Assembly (NCBI RefSeq): GCF_018873765.1
Contig: NC_057925.1
Coordinates: forward strand, 60,586,970 to 60,650,969
Reading direction: 5' to 3'
Length of the DNA: 64,000 nt
DNA from: Telopea speciosissima
Lineage: Eukaryota > Streptophyta > Magnoliopsida > Proteales > Proteaceae
Under the pieces are notes generated by a model. It ran no database searches. It had not been told where the DNA came from and was given only the letters and a program-made list of their open reading frames with translations. Both the position numbers and the translations under genes were made by a program. Of the stretch, positions 23,329 to 34,769 are shown in pieces (position 1 is the stretch's first letter; each line of letters opens with the position of its first letter).

Positions 23329-23956
23329 CGTTGCCGTCGAAATCTGGCTCGATGATGTGGAAACCTGTAATATGCAAGTAGCACAAGAGAGGCTCAGAGC
23401 GTACTTCGAGTGGGGACCCTTTGATGCTTAAGTAAGTCCGACAGAACAATTAAGTGCAGAGGGAGTATGGAGAAAGAGAGTAATAAGAGAGTAAAATTGT
23501 GAGTTAGTAGTACCTGGGTCCCCCCTTTTTACTATTTAAAGGAGGCGTGGTTATCGAGATGGTTGTTGTGTCCCCTGGTAGCAACCTTGCTAGATACTCC
23601 ACCGACATGTCAAAGAGGGGGTAGTTATCCCCATGATTCCAGGGGCATGCCCTGTAAGGGAGGTTAGTCATTGTTGAGGTTCGGCTGTACGGGGGCCATG
23701 ATGTGACAATTTGCCTCAACTGTCCCTGATCGTGTCTGATTGGTCCTCCTTTATTTGTGAAGAAGTTACAAATCTCGATGTTCTTGCTAACACTGGTGGT
23801 GTTGACGTGGGCATTTGCAACCTGTATCTTGAAGTAATATTCCTTGATGACCTCACACCCTTGATGAGGTTCTCGACATCTTAGGTACCGGCTCCTTGCA
23901 GGCTGATTTCGTGTCACGTGTTGAGTGGCTGTCAAAGGGGTGTTTTGTGCATATCA
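23329..23956 (-). mobile_element. solo LTR fossil, Ty3/Gypsy-like
   Basis: A 628-base LTR-like unit flanked by AAGAG on both sides (23324-23328, 23957-23961). Read on the minus strand it has a TATA-like TTTAAATAG and, downstream, GGACTTACTTAAGCATC, the kind of R/U5 text common in plant Gypsy LTRs. The same family occurs at 39136-40374. No internal domain is attached. Age: older than the Copia-like solo LTR at 39506 but with an intact target duplication. Confidence 0.75.
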
Positions 23957-24329
23957 AAGAGAAATTTGATAGTTAAATGCTATAATACACATGGTAAGAT
24001 ATTGAAAATAAATAACATAAACCTAAATATCTCGTTTAGAAGCCCGAAAATGTAGGAAAAATCTTGATCACAAAACTACCCACCTCGTTACTTTCTGATT
24101 TTACATTTTATTTGATGATTTCAATTTGTTATCGATCATGTTAATATTATGGGTTGTTGTTCACTGTAAGGGTGTGTGGCCCTTGTATGTACGCACGTGC
24201 GCGGAGGTGAGGGCAATGAAAGTGCATACATTGGCATCATGGGACGTTTATTTCATCGCCCCTTTTGTGTCTGGGCATGGGCGGTACACCCCCATAGAGA
24301 ACTTTCTTCTTGATATTATACTAGCTAGT

Positions 24330-24870
24330 CTCGCATGAGAAAATACTAATTTTTTTGAATGATAAAACTATAAATGAGATATGATTATTCCATTCTAACT
24401 CATAAGAGTAATTGAATAATCAAAGGACCTTTTCTTATCTCCCCTAAAAAATGGATACCATAACTAGTTTCTAATCTTTAAATTAATTTTTATTTTTGTG
24501 TTTATCCCCCCCTTGAAATAGATTTCTATACAGAAGGATGTTCCTAAAAACATTCCCGTTAAACTACATCCCAAAAATGTGATAAATCATTGGAAACATG
24601 GATATAATCTGACATTGCATGAGGAATTAAAGTCCACGTTATTACAAAAAGTATCTGACAAGAAATTTTTAACCAAAAACCGTTACACTTATTGAAATCC
24701 CTTTCTTGGCTCTAAATTTTCCTATTTTAACAATTTCTTTATGTTGTTACCAAAAATGCTAACCCTTTTAATATATATATATATTCAGTGGACTATCGAG
24801 TAAATTTTGGATAATAAAAACGTTAATATTTTATAGTAAGAGGTTTTTTTTTTTATTTTTTATTTTTATT
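24330..24870. repeat. duplicated tail segment, copy 2
   Basis: It matches 22380-22876, 34160-34560 and others, including ATAGATTTCTATACAGAAGGATGTTC, ACATTCCCGTTAAACTACAT, ATGGATATA and GGATAATAAAAACGTTAA. No gene here. The flank before it (24150-24320) also resembles 38800-38905. Confidence 0.7.
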
Positions 24871-24995
24871 AAAACAATATATTGGAAGTACACATAGCTT
24901 TTACATGACTAAAGACTACAAAACACTACAGACTATAGAACTACAAGATTACAGAACTACAGAGAGCCAGTTCGAGAGATCTTGGGGATCAGAGG

Positions 24996-25235
24996 TAAGA
25001 ATAGCCGAAATCAATCCGTGTCCATATCCGTTTAACACTATCCTAATCCGTCCGAAAACTAAACGGACGCGGATACAAATAGGCTATTGTTATTCGAAAA
25101 GCTATATTTACATGTAAACGGATAAAATATTTGATTTGTATCTGTTTAGAACTATCTGAATCCGTCCGAAAGCTAATCGGATGTAGATGCGGATATAGCA
25201 CCATCCGAGCCGAATCCGATCCGTTTACATCCCTA
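24996..25235. mobile_element. hAT MITE, family H copy 1
   Basis: It ends GATCCGTTTACATCCCTA. The flanking octamers ATCAGAGG and ATTAGAGG differ by one base, so this is an 8-bp hAT duplication. The left terminus is shortened compared with copy 2 at 25561-25818. The paralogous DNA near 41205 lacks the element. Confidence 0.75.
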
Positions 25236-25287
25236 ATTAGAGGGTGAAGTTAGAGTGTGGACAATCAAGCGGGAGGAGATCTCCAGT

Positions 25288-25289
<2 letters not shown>

Positions 25290-25354
<65 letters not shown>
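25290..25354. repeat. (GA)n microsatellite, about 65 bases
   Basis: A pure AG repeat. The paralog at about 41245 has only a few units, so it expanded in this copy. Confidence 0.95.
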
Positions 25355-25355
<1 letters not shown>

Positions 25356-25560
25356 CCGACTCCTTGTGTCATCCAACGTCATTACGGCATCTATCTCTAC
25401 GCTGGTGTAGGGAGGAAGACCTCACTATAGCTGCACCGAAGCCCATCAATGATTTAATTCATCGTTGGTTGAATTGTTGAAGTATAGGCTCGAACTCGAG
25501 ACTTGTTCAATGCTAAGAAAGGAGCTATTGCATTTTATGGTAATATTGATACAATGTGTG

Positions 25561-25818
25561 TAGGGGTGTAAATGAATAGCCAAAATCCGTTTCCGTATCC
25601 ATTTAGCACTATCTGAATCCGTCCGAAAGCTAAATGGATGCGGACACGGATAGGCTATAGCTATCTGAAAAGTTATATTTACATGTAAACGGATAAAATA
25701 TCCGATCCGTAACCATATCAGTATCCGTTTAGCACTATCCGAATCCATCCGATAACTAATCGGATGCGGATGAAGATATAACACTATCCAAGCTGAATCC
25801 GATCCGTTTACATCCCTA
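25561..25818. mobile_element. hAT MITE, family H copy 2, perfect TSD
   Basis: It starts TAGGGGTGTAAATGAATAG, ends ATCCGTTTACATCCCTA, and is flanked by AATGTGTG on both sides (25553-25560, 25819-25826). 258 bases, non-coding, the same orientation as copy 1 some 325 bases away. Confidence 0.9.
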
Positions 25819-25826
25819 AATGTGTG

Positions 25827-27275
25827 AGAATACATGATTATGTGCAGCATTGTGTGTATGGTTTGAAAACCCAAAATTGGGTCATGTCGATCCGATCGGC
25901 TTCCTCATAATTGGTTGGAATTCGTAGGAACAAAAATTAGGGTTTAGAAATAGTGAAATAAAAATATTAGTTGTTTTTATTTTATTTTAAAAATCATACA
26001 TGTACACAACTCGTCAAACCATCCTCCTTTCTCTTTTCCTCCCCGCTGTCACCTGTCCTCCCTTGTCATCCATTACCACCGCCAAGTTTCTTCTCCATCT
26101 CTGATACCAAGAACCTCTAGATGGTTAACCTCACCCTCTACTAGAGTGTGTTCGCAAAACTTTGGTGAAGATGTTTGATTTCATCATGCCTAGAACAAAG
26201 CAACGAAAAATAAATTGAAAATGTGTGTGTGTGTGTCTTTGTTAGTGAATTTTGAAGAGGTTGTATAGCAGTTTAATGTATTTCTACATAAAACCTCATT
26301 CCAATACAACATATATAGGAAGATTCTTTGTACAACAAAATCAGGGGTGGGGTGATCATTTCACAGTTAGGTTCCCTCTCACCACGGTTGGATAGGAGTC
26401 AGGTCCGGTAGTTGCCCCTTTTCCCCTGGCTAGTTCATGACTTATATCCTCAAACAATAACGGCTAAAACCGAGGGTGGGATGGTCATTTCAAAGAAAAT
26501 CTCTCTCACTCTCTCTCACACACATAATATGAAACTTTTTCCACACGTGCCAGATTCTTTGACTGTGCAAGAGATGGAAAATAAATTCTCATGAAAAAAA
26601 TGAAAAAAAAGTAAAAAAATCAACTAGTTAAACAAATGAAGAAGAACAAATAAGGAAAGAAACATTAATTAAATATGGGTTTAAAGAAAAAAATAAAAGT
26701 GATTTAGTAAGGTAGAAATAAGGAAAGAAGCATTAATAAAATCTGGTTTTAAAGAAGAAAAATAAAAGTAATTTGGTAAGGTAGAAATAAGGAAAGAAGC
26801 ATTAATTAAATCTGGGTTTAAAGAAGAAAGATAAGAGTGATTTGGGAGAAATTTTTATCACCTCTAGTATAGTACATCTCAAGTGCACAAAAAGGACGAT
26901 GTACCTTAAAGTGCTTTTGTTTAAAACACTCCCCCAAGTGCACGTGCACCATCAGCTTTGGGTTTGAGATGCTTGCATCTATCGACGTAACTGCAATAAC
27001 CGATTGCAAAACCAGAAGGTGAATGTGAGGTGCAAGTGTAGGGGAACGTAACAACAATAATTGATTGCAAAAGCCGAAGGTGCAGAGAATCCTAGGAGAG
27101 AAAAGCATCACAAGGACACAATTGGAAAGAGATCAATAACAATAAAAAATAATAAGGAAAAAGAGGTAGTACTGCACCCCAGACACATAGAGGTGAAATG
27201 ACCACCCCACCTCCCATGAAAGGCAAAAATAATCATCCTATTTTCCCGTGCGCTCTCCCATTGGCCCCTGTTAGT
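25827..27275. other. spacer shared with the domain after gene C
   Basis: No gene. 26230-26330 matches 41310-41390 (GGAAGATTCTTTGTACAAC), and 26590-27130 matches 42595-42940 (GCAATAACCGATTGCAAAA). The repeats TTAAAGAAGAAA...GGTAAGGTAGAAATAAGGAAAGAAGCATTAA occur three times at 26640-26840. Confidence 0.6.
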
Positions 27276-27890
27276 TGTAGATAGCTGTAGGCTGACTCAA
27301 TACAAGACAAGGGACACTTCTTTTGCCTCATGATGTTTCATGTGAATATCAGTTGGCGGACCTTTTTACAAAAGCTCACACAATATGTGCATCTACGGTT
27401 TCTAGTATTAAAACTTCAATTGGTCAGACCTTCATAACATACTCAATACAAGATAAGGGACACTTCTTTTGTCTCACGTTTCATCTGAATATCAGTTGGT
27501 GGACCTTTTTACAAAAGCTCACACAATATGTGCATATACCGTTTCTAGTATTCAAACTTTAATTGGTCTGACCTTCTTACAAAAGCTCACACATTTGTGC
27601 ATCTACAGTTTGTAGTATTCAAACTTCAATTCGTCTCTCATCAACCGTCTTGAGTTTGAGGAGAGGAGAGGAGAGGAGAGGGGAGGGGGTTAGCTGTAGA
27701 TAGCTGGAGACCTTATCTTGTATTGAGTACATTTTCTTGTGTTGAGTCAGCCTACAGTCAGCATATCTTGTATAGCCACTAACTTGTATAGAAACATACC
27801 TTGTATAGTGTATCCCCTCTTGTATTTATACATATCTACATTATAAATACAATATACAAAAATACAGAATTATAATATCTATTGTCAGCC
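27276..27890 (+). mobile_element. Ty1/Copia fossil, 3' end of pol and LTR-like part
   Basis: A short stretch reads EYQLADLFTKAHT, the end of the Copia RNase H domain. It is followed by TATAGTGTATCCCCTCTTGTATTTATACAT text typical of Copia LTRs. The pol-end segment is present about three times in tandem (near 27300, 27450, 27560). Broken, with no coding potential left. A related fossil is at 43040-43530. Confidence 0.7.
27656..27690. repeat. GAGAG minisatellite
   Basis: GAGAGGAGAGGAGAGGAGAG followed by GGGAGGGGG inside the Copia fossil. Confidence 0.7.
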
Positions 27891-28035
27891 CCCCACGTGG
27901 TATGAAGGATCATATATGATTATTTATCCAATGGTTATTTGGATCCGAGCCAAAGTGAATCAAATGTAGATGAAAACCTGATCCGTTGGTAGACCTAACT
28001 TTGATGGAAACTTTCAACCAATATGACCCATGGGT

Positions 28036-28058
28036 CTCTCTCTCTCTCTCTCTCTCTC
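28036..28058. repeat. (CT)n microsatellite
   Basis: A run of CT dinucleotides. Confidence 0.85.
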
Positions 28059-28199
28059 ATATGCCTGTATGTTTGGCAGTGTGGGTCATACCATTGCAAC
28101 TGCCGTTGAGGGTATCAAATATCAAAGAGAAGAGGAAGGATAGGGTGATGGTAAGCTGTTCTCTTTTTCTTGGTTTTTTTTGTGTTTTCTTTTCACTTG

Positions 28200-29105
28200 T
28201 AAATATAATATGAGAGAGGGTTTCCCATGAAGCCAGTGTGGGAGGAATCTCGCATGCCACATCAATAGTGATGCAAATATCATTTACATGGGACCCACAT
28301 AGTTAAGTTAAGATTGAGCAAACAATAAATAAACCCATGTGAGAGAGCGACAGTACATTAATTTCATGGCAAACTTTTTTCAAATAATATACTTGTGGGA
28401 GAGGGCTCTCTGAGGAAACAGCATAGAGGAGCACACCAATAAGGTGTGACAAAACGTAATCTTACATTGGAAGGCTGCAAGTAGGTCATTACATGTAAGG
28501 AGAGATGTAAACACAGAAGTTCTATTCTACCAAAAAAAAAAAAAAAACCATAGAGGTGCTAGTGTATCGTGCCCTAACGGTTCAAATTAAGGAAACTTTT
28601 TCCCATATAATAATATGATAATATGTTCTGCCTGGGCCACCGCTCCCTACGTCTATCTCTCTCCTCTTCCCTCTAAAATAACATCTTTGCGCTTCTATTG
28701 GGGAGAGGAGAGAGATAGACCTAGGGATGCTAGAGTAGGCCACATTCTCGGACAGAAAACTCCTCCCCAATACATATTTATGAGTTATTCAAAGTCCATA
28801 ACTATTCATCATCACAAGTATTTAATTAGTATGCTAAACAAAATCTCCAAAGCAACATATATATAAGTTCCATCATTCATAACACAAAGATCCAATGCAA
28901 TAGTTTAAAGACCTAACACACCTTTCATGACATAGTACACAAACAAAATTTGGACCCTTGGCCTAAGATGGACATGGTGCAAAAGTACATGTGTTTGGGA
29001 AAGTTTTCCTTCATCCACTGTGAAGGATTGATCCACAAATCTAAGTTCGTCATTACTTTCCCATCTACATGTTGAAGGTCCAAAATACCGTTCATCGCTC
29101 TGACA
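28200..29105. repeat. GATA-domain segmental duplication, downstream flank, copy 2
   Basis: Paralog of 17815-19460 without the hAT insertion; see that entry for landmarks. It carries a poly-A run at about 28531-28547 that copy 1 does not have. Confidence 0.85.
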
Positions 29106-29483
29106 CCCATCCAAAGCACAATGATGGCCATATATGATAAAATTCCTTCTAAATCATAGGTATAGATCGGATGGAATTGCCCTTGCTTTTTAATAAAAAT
29201 CTATTTTTATTACTTCTTTACCCTTGAATTGTACCAGTGGATCGGCATCAAGTCAGCCGATATTTTGGATCGGTCTCAATCGATACCGATTCGATTCAAG
29301 TGAATCAACTGATCCAATCCCAAGATTACGAACCATGGGTCCGAGTGACCTGCCTTCCAATCCAAGCATCCCAAATCGAACTTCTTCATCATTAAAGGTT
29401 TTCAATTTGGTATATATGGTTCATCATTTCATGCCCTGTATAGATAACCATTATTCATCATACAACATTACTACATAGTCATC

Positions 29484-31369
29484 TCAATGGTTTGGTTTTT
29501 TGATCATGTTTCGAGGTTTCAGGAAGGCTTCATTGTTTCCTTGTACTCTCTTTTCTAGCTTATTGAATCGGATCCCACAGGCATTGCACAGGGTCTGCAA
29601 AGTTACAAGAAACGAAAAAAGTTTTACTACATTAGGAACTAAATCAGTCACCAAATATCATTTAAGATTGTGTTTGGTTTGTATTCTTGGAATAGATTTT
29701 GGATCTAAAACACATTTTGAAATTAGAAAATAGAAAAAAATTGGGTTTTAGAATGTATTGTAGATCCAGATAAGGTCAGGCTTACCCAAAACCCTAGCCC
29801 AATCACTGCCCACTTAGCAAAGAGGCTAGACTCGAAACCAAAGATCACTTGGTCATAATAAATTAAGCAACCTTGACCATTGCACCAAAGCACATTCCCT
29901 ATATAATTTATAAATATATATTATATAATACAAGGTCAAAGGGTCAAGGCCTCAACCTAGGCTCGGTCCGATCCTGCCAGGGCCTTGCAAATATCAAACC
30001 CATACCGACCCTTGCTTATCCCCAGGCCGACCTAGCCTTGTCCGAGCTCAACGCAGGTTTGGGCGGGCTCGGGTTGGCCGGGTTTTTTTGACACCCCTAG
30101 ATCCAGAGTAAATTACGAGAATACATACTAAACACAACCTAAATAAAGCTATATGAAGTCTCAAAAATAAATAAAAAAGAGTGTCCTAGTTCACAAGGCT
30201 CCCGCTACTACAGAGTCTGGGAAAGGCAAATGTACACAGTCTTATCCCCTGTTTCGTAGGAAGGGCTTCCAAAATTTTAACCTGTTACTAACAAGTTGCA
30301 ATAGCGCAACTTACCTAACCGTTGCACCAAGAATGAAATTAAGGAATAATTTTACCTTGTGGCTATGAGGTAAAATGTTTCAGAATGCGTTTTAAACCGG
30401 AAATATATTCTATAGACTACATACCAAACACAATCTAAATTTGAACAAAAGTTAATGAAGTTTCACACAATGTCAAGAACGAAAGGAATAATTTTACCTT
30501 GCGGTCAAGAGGCCCGTTGCGCCAGAGCGGGGTATTGTTGGTCTTGCAATTCATACATGCTTTGTTTCCATCAGTAAGTTGAGGTGGTGCCAAACTCAGA
30601 GTACGTCCAGCATACTTAGCAGAGAGTAAGGGGTGGCAAGGAGGAGGAGGAGGAGGAGGAACCGATGCCATCACAGGGGTTGAACCCAAAAAATCAATGA
30701 ATTCAGGAGTGTTGTTGTTGGTGGTGCGCGCCACATTGTCAGAGTTGGAGAAACTCCATGGCCGGAATCCGCTTGCTCCAGTTATCATATTTCCATGGTT
30801 AACGTTGTTCCCTACCTGTTACAACAAGCAAAAACGTTAATACAGAGTTAGCCGTCACTCAATATGAGCAGCAAAGCTATTACGTACACGTTCACGAGGT
30901 GAATCCGCCGCGTCACCAAGCCGTCAAAGCAATTTCTCTTAAAAATTTCTAAACTAAGAAATCATTGTTGGATTTATTCTCAGAATTTGAAATATCCTTT
31001 CCAAAGAAATATAGAGAATCTATTCTCAAAATTTGAACTATCAAATGCATTTTTTTTTTTTTTTTTTTAAATATTTCATATCGATTCAGTCAAAATAATT
31101 TCAATTTGTTGACCAAAAATGTATTTGTTGATTATTTCAAGAAATCAATCCAAAAATTGAAATAGAAATCATACCAAATCAAGCCTAAAAGGATATGTTT
31201 ATACCTGTGGAGGAGGAATTGATGAGGAACCATAGAAGACAGTGGAGGGATGAAGATGAGTTGGGTTGTTATCGAGCAGACAATCACTATCTGACGATTT
31301 TCCCAGCCGACCAATCAGATCAATTTCTTTCAGTTCCCTTGTCTCGCTTTGCTTCGTCATCTGCTCCAT
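29484..31369 (-). CDS. GATA zinc-finger transcription factor, gene B (HAN-like, short)
   Basis: Exons (minus): 31369-31205, 30815-30498 and 29594-29484. All junctions are GT-AG and in frame, giving 197 residues. The start is the first ATG shared by the three paralogs (MEQMTK); the codon eight positions upstream is TTG. The finger is C142-x2-C145-x18-C164-x2-C167 with [20 protein letters not shown] and [12 protein letters not shown], close to HAN-type class B GATA factors. [13 protein letters not shown], a proline run and SAKYAGRTLSLAPP precede it. The C-terminus (RNMIKKPNH) is three residues longer than in A and C. Intron 1 is 389 bases. Intron 2 is about 900 bases because of a MITE, a hAT inserted in that MITE, a SINE-like piece and a duplicated donor. 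A nuclear DNA-binding role is inferred from family; target unknown. Likely functional. Confidence 0.85.
29665..30142. mobile_element. Tourist-like MITE in intron 2 of gene B, split by a hAT
   Basis: The outer ends AGATTGTGTTTGG and TAAACACAACC are inverted relatives of the 3548-3672 element, next to a TTA/TAA target. The two halves are separated by the insertion at 29771-30099. Confidence 0.65.
29771..30099. mobile_element. 329-bp hAT-type element nested in the MITE
   Basis: It ends TTTGACACCCCTA and starts TAAGGTCAGG. GATCCAGA flanks both sides (29763-29770, 30100-30107), an exact 8-bp duplication. The interior has CTTGTCCGAGCTC and GGCTCGGGTTGGCCGGG text and no ORF. Confidence 0.8.
30178..30340. 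mobile_element. Au-like SINE fragment in intron 2 of gene B
   Basis: The run AAGGCTCCCGCTACTACAG, AGTCTGGGAAAGG, TGTACACAGTCTTA and CCCCTGTTT, ending in CGTTGCACCAAG, resembles plant Au-SINE sequence. Ends are not clear. A second, shorter SINE-like tract is near 29845-29890 (CACTTGGTCA...CCATTGCACCAAAG). Confidence 0.55.
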
Positions 31370-31400
31370 CTCTAGTTCAATGGTCAAAGACAAATATTTA

Positions 31401-32005
31401 CTGTTAGCTCAATACCATGCAAAAAGGAAAAAAATAAAAATAAAAAGAGAGAAAATGTCATACTGTTTAAACTGCAATCAAGAAAACAAAACAGAAAAAG
31501 ACAAATAAAAGAGAAGAGGAGAGAGAAAGCGATCATGAGAGTTTACCTATGGTTAAAAAATGGATTAATGGAGAAATTAAGAGATGAAGATAAGAGGTAG
31601 TGAAGGGAATTTTTTGCACCTTTAAAATGCATCAGACTGTGCACCATTAAAGTGCATTGGATTTTTATCTTTTCTCAAGAGTAGTGCCTACCGTCCGATG
31701 CACTGACACTTGAGAAGATGTAAATCCGAGTGGAGAAGGGTTGTACCAGGTAGTAACCAATGGCGAAATCAGAAGTAGCAGGGAAATCTGACACAAGCTA
31801 GAGAAGTCCACATGCATGGACATAGTTTGTAGGAGAGGAGAGAGGGCCATTAAAAACACTGGAAGAAGTAACATAAGGTCAAAATACTTTAGACTTGATT
31901 AACAAAGTCTAAAGCATCCATATCCATTTGCAGAGTGATCCCATGGCCTTCTCTGGAAACTAATAAAAAAATACCCAAGAGAGAGAGGGAGAGAGTCTTA
32001 CTACC
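31401..32005 (-). other. 5' leader intron of gene B (inferred)
   Basis: On the minus strand GACAG followed by GTAGTAAGAC at 32004 is a good donor, and CTAACAG at 31401-31403 is a good acceptor 32 bases before the ATG. Gene C has the same sites (donor at 38110, acceptor at 37488-37490). The intron carries GA-rich text and, at about 31600-31725, a foldback-like insertion (TGCATCAGAC... and GTCCGATGCA). Confidence 0.5.
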
Positions 32006-32093
32006 TGTCTATTGTAGAAGCTAAGGTAGGGAAAACCTAGTAGAGAGAAAGAGAATGAAAGATGATGGTGAGGAAGAAATGAGAGAGTAGCCT

Positions 32094-32104
32094 TATTTAT
32101 ATGG
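32094..32104 (-). promoter_or_regulatory. TATA box of gene B
   Basis: CCATATAAATA on the minus strand, at the same place as TATAAATA of gene C (about 38258-38267), some 90 bases before the inferred leader donor. Confidence 0.55.
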
Positions 32105-32287
32105 AGTTTTTGGGGAGAAGATACTTTGGGAACCTTAGATTTTATATAGATCATCTGTGGCTATCGATCATTCAAACATGAAAAATGCAAACCAAGGTGT
32201 GAAAATAGAAAGAAAAAGAAAAAGGAAGTAATAATTTTCCATAAATACAGGCCAAAAAAGAAATGGAATATCTTTGTTTATCAATTT

Positions 32288-32450
32288 GGCTCTCCTCCAG
32301 GTGTGGCGGGAGTTGGTGGATCTAGCCTAACCAAAATAGGGGTGTTTGAGTCATTTCACAGGCGGGCCTCACCCTATGAAATGACCAAACCCCCTGTTTT
32401 GGTTGGGTTGGATCCTCCAGCTCTCGCCGTGGCTGGAGGAAAGCGAGGTC
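32288..32450. mobile_element. foldback MITE, family F2 copy 2
   Basis: The left arm GGCTCTCCTCCAGGTGTGGC and the right arm CGCCGTGGCTGGAGGAAAGC pair. The inner text CCAAAATAGGGGTGTTTG pairs with CAAACCCCCTGTTTTGG. Copies at 36730-36902 and a half copy at 19508-19556. Confidence 0.7.
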
Positions 32451-32509
32451 CTTTGTTTACAGTCTTATCCCTTTCCTCGGCTCCTCAGTTGCCAATAGGA
32501 GGGTTGTCG

Positions 32510-32720
32510 TAAAAATTTTCTGTTAAACTACAATTTCCGAAATGTGACAATTCTTAGGAAACATGGATACAGTCTGGCACCGCTCTGGATTTTCCTCTTT
32601 TACCAATTTCTTTATGTTGTTACCAAAAATGCTACACCTTTTAATTATAATATATAGTCAAAGGAATTTCGAGTAAATTTTGAATAATAAAAACCTAAAC
32701 TTTTATTATAAGAGGATTTT
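32510..32720. repeat. duplicated tail segment, copy 3 (partial)
   Basis: Contains CTGTTAAACTACAATTTCC, ACATGGATAC, TACCAATTTCTTTATGTTGTTACCAAAAATG and TTTCGAGTAAATTTTG, in the order of the other tail copies but shorter. Confidence 0.65.
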
Positions 32721-33840
32721 TTTTTTGGATAGTTTAGACGATAAATTTGTTATGTCTCCTAGCGATGATGATAACAAGACGTGGACTGACATTTGTATCA
32801 CTCTCAAAAAGGACTTGCTCATGCACCAATACCATATCACCCTCATATCCATGATAACAATGATAGTAAGGATTAAAAAGATCCCTTTTTATTAGGTATA
32901 TGCCAAGGCAGCAGGAGGTGTCCACAGCGCGTACTTGCAACTCCGTACTTGTGAGTTGTACTAAGATCCTCACGACATCGCAAGTACGACCTCCGCATTC
33001 GCGGCACTACATGAACCTTTTCTACGACATTGCAGATGTACAAAGTACACTCTATGGAGCCCACAGAATCCTAGGGAACCTCTATAAAAGAGGACCCTCC
33101 TTACTTCAAATAAAGGACTTTTAAGCCTTAGGAGGCGTGCTCAAGACATTTTCACCCCCTTTGTGCCTTCTTAGAGTTCCTAAGGCTCTTCCCTCTCACA
33201 GACAGTCTCTTAATAGTGCCTCGGTGCCCCAAGATCATGAAAAGGAAAATTCTCAAAGTTGTCTTAGAACTACGTGCCTGATCCACTTCTTAGCCCGAAA
33301 TACCCTAAGAAATGTAGTCCTTCAAGAGAGAGAGAGAGAGAACCAGATAGCTGGTCCGTCTCCACCTGAGTTTGGAGATTTTATACATTCATTGTCTTCG
33401 GAGCATAGAGGCCCTCCTCTTTCAACCCTAATCAAGGGTTGACCTCAGGTATAATTTTCTTTGCTTCTTTTTTTTCCATTTGGCACAATGTAGAGCATTA
33501 AAGCATCATGTTTTAATGTAAAAAGTAGTATGTATGTGTAGAGATAATTGTCTTTTGATGTAGTTGATGTGTGATAATCAATCATATGTTAGCCTTGCAT
33601 ATTGGTATAGGGTGTGTTATTATAGGAGAATGTTTGAACTTTAGATTTTAATAGAAAGACCGGTTTAACTAGGCGAGATAGGTGAGTAACACCTTCCCAC
33701 TCTTGTAACCTGATCTCTTAAGATCCGACCAAATGGAATCATACGTAGCTCTTTCCTCACCATGAATGGGGTTACCACTTTTGGGTCTTAGGCTCCAATC
33801 CTGGGATCAGACGTTCTTACTTATCATTTTGATTTTCTGA
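32721..33840 (+). mobile_element. Ty3/Gypsy-like LTR fossil with adjoining internal text
   Basis: A TATA-like CTATAAAAGAGG at about 33081 is followed by leader-like sequence and CATTGTCTTCGGAGCATAGAGG at about 33390, which resembles plant Gypsy R/U5 text. 33655-33800 (ACCGGTTTAACTAGGCGAG...GGGGTTACCACTTTTGGG) resembles non-coding internal Gypsy sequence. Broken, with no domains; outer borders are not certain. Confidence 0.5.
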
Positions 33841-34159
33841 GAAATTAAAGTTTCAGTCATCTTCAAAGTTATCTTCGAACCTGGGTTTTAAAATTGCTCG
33901 ATTTAGTGATAGGTCTCATGTTCTTAAAACCATCTCTTGATTTAACCCTTTACATTTTATTATTATGAATATACAACTGCGATTTTTAATGGGTCTTTCT
34001 AATCATTTAAAAATTTACATTACAATGATAAAAACTATTTATAGTTATAATTAAGGCGACCGAATCAAAGAGATAAAGCATAAGGTCATTGGTCTTTAGC
34101 TTCTAATTTTACATTTTATTTGGTGATTTCAGATTTTTATAATGTTAATATTATATTAG

Positions 34160-34560
34160 TCTATCATGATAAAATACTCGTTTTATTTTTTGTGATAAAA
34201 TAAATGAGATATGGTTATTCCATTCTAATTCATGAGTCGTTAGATAATCAAATGACCTTTTCTCTCCCCCCCCCCTTCCATTAAATAATAGATACCATAA
34301 CTAGCTTTTAATCTTTGAATTATTTTTTTATTAACTATCTATTAGGTAATATTTGGGTTTAGCACCTCCTTGAAATAGACTTCTATACAGAAGGATGTTC
34401 GTAAAAACATTCACATTAAACTAAAATTTCCTAAATGTGACAACTCATTGGAAATATGGATATAGTCACATTGCTTGAGGAATTAAAGTTGACAATATTA
34501 CATTTTCATTAAAAAAAAAAGTTGATGTTATTACAGAAAGTATCTGACAAAGTTTTTTCA
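34160..34560. repeat. duplicated tail segment, copy 4
   Basis: Matches the tail at 24330-24870: GATAAAATAAATGAGATATGGTTATTCC, ATAGATACCATAACTAGC, GACTTCTATACAGAAGGATGTTCGTAAAAACATTC. It shows the un-inserted state of the site that holds the Gypsy LTR at 39136. Confidence 0.7.
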
Positions 34561-34616
34561 AAAAACAAAAAAAAGTTGTGATCATTCTCACATTCAGATA
34601 AAGTTTTGCTTTTACT

Positions 34617-34769
34617 TAGGTCTACAAACGGATCGGATTCGGCTCGGATATGGATTGGATGTGATCAGATCCAGATAATCCCTAGCCGAATATGAATACC
34701 TCTAAACGGATTCGGATGGATTTGGATGCAAATTGAATTCGGATTTTTGACCATCCGTTTACATCTCTA
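34617..34769. mobile_element. hAT MITE, family H copy 3
   Basis: Ends TAGGTCTACAAACGGAT and ATCCGTTTACATCTCTA, relatives of the 25561 element. No matching octamers flank it. A further degraded piece lies at about 34925-35065. Confidence 0.55.

Noticed and set aside
23504-23935. 143-codon minus-strand frame
   Set aside because: Lies within a solo LTR bounded by AAGAG duplications; non-coding LTR sequence.
25244-25480. 78-codon open frame with a long Arg-Glu repeat
   Set aside because: It is the translation of a (GA)n microsatellite; no protein features outside it.
26640-26840. Regularly spaced repeats resembling a CRISPR-like array
   Set aside because: Three imperfect AT-rich tandem units in plant nuclear DNA; no spacers and no biological reason for CRISPR.
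30178-30340. Possible tRNA gene
   Set aside because: Only parts resembling tRNA-derived SINE text are present; no complete cloverleaf can be drawn.
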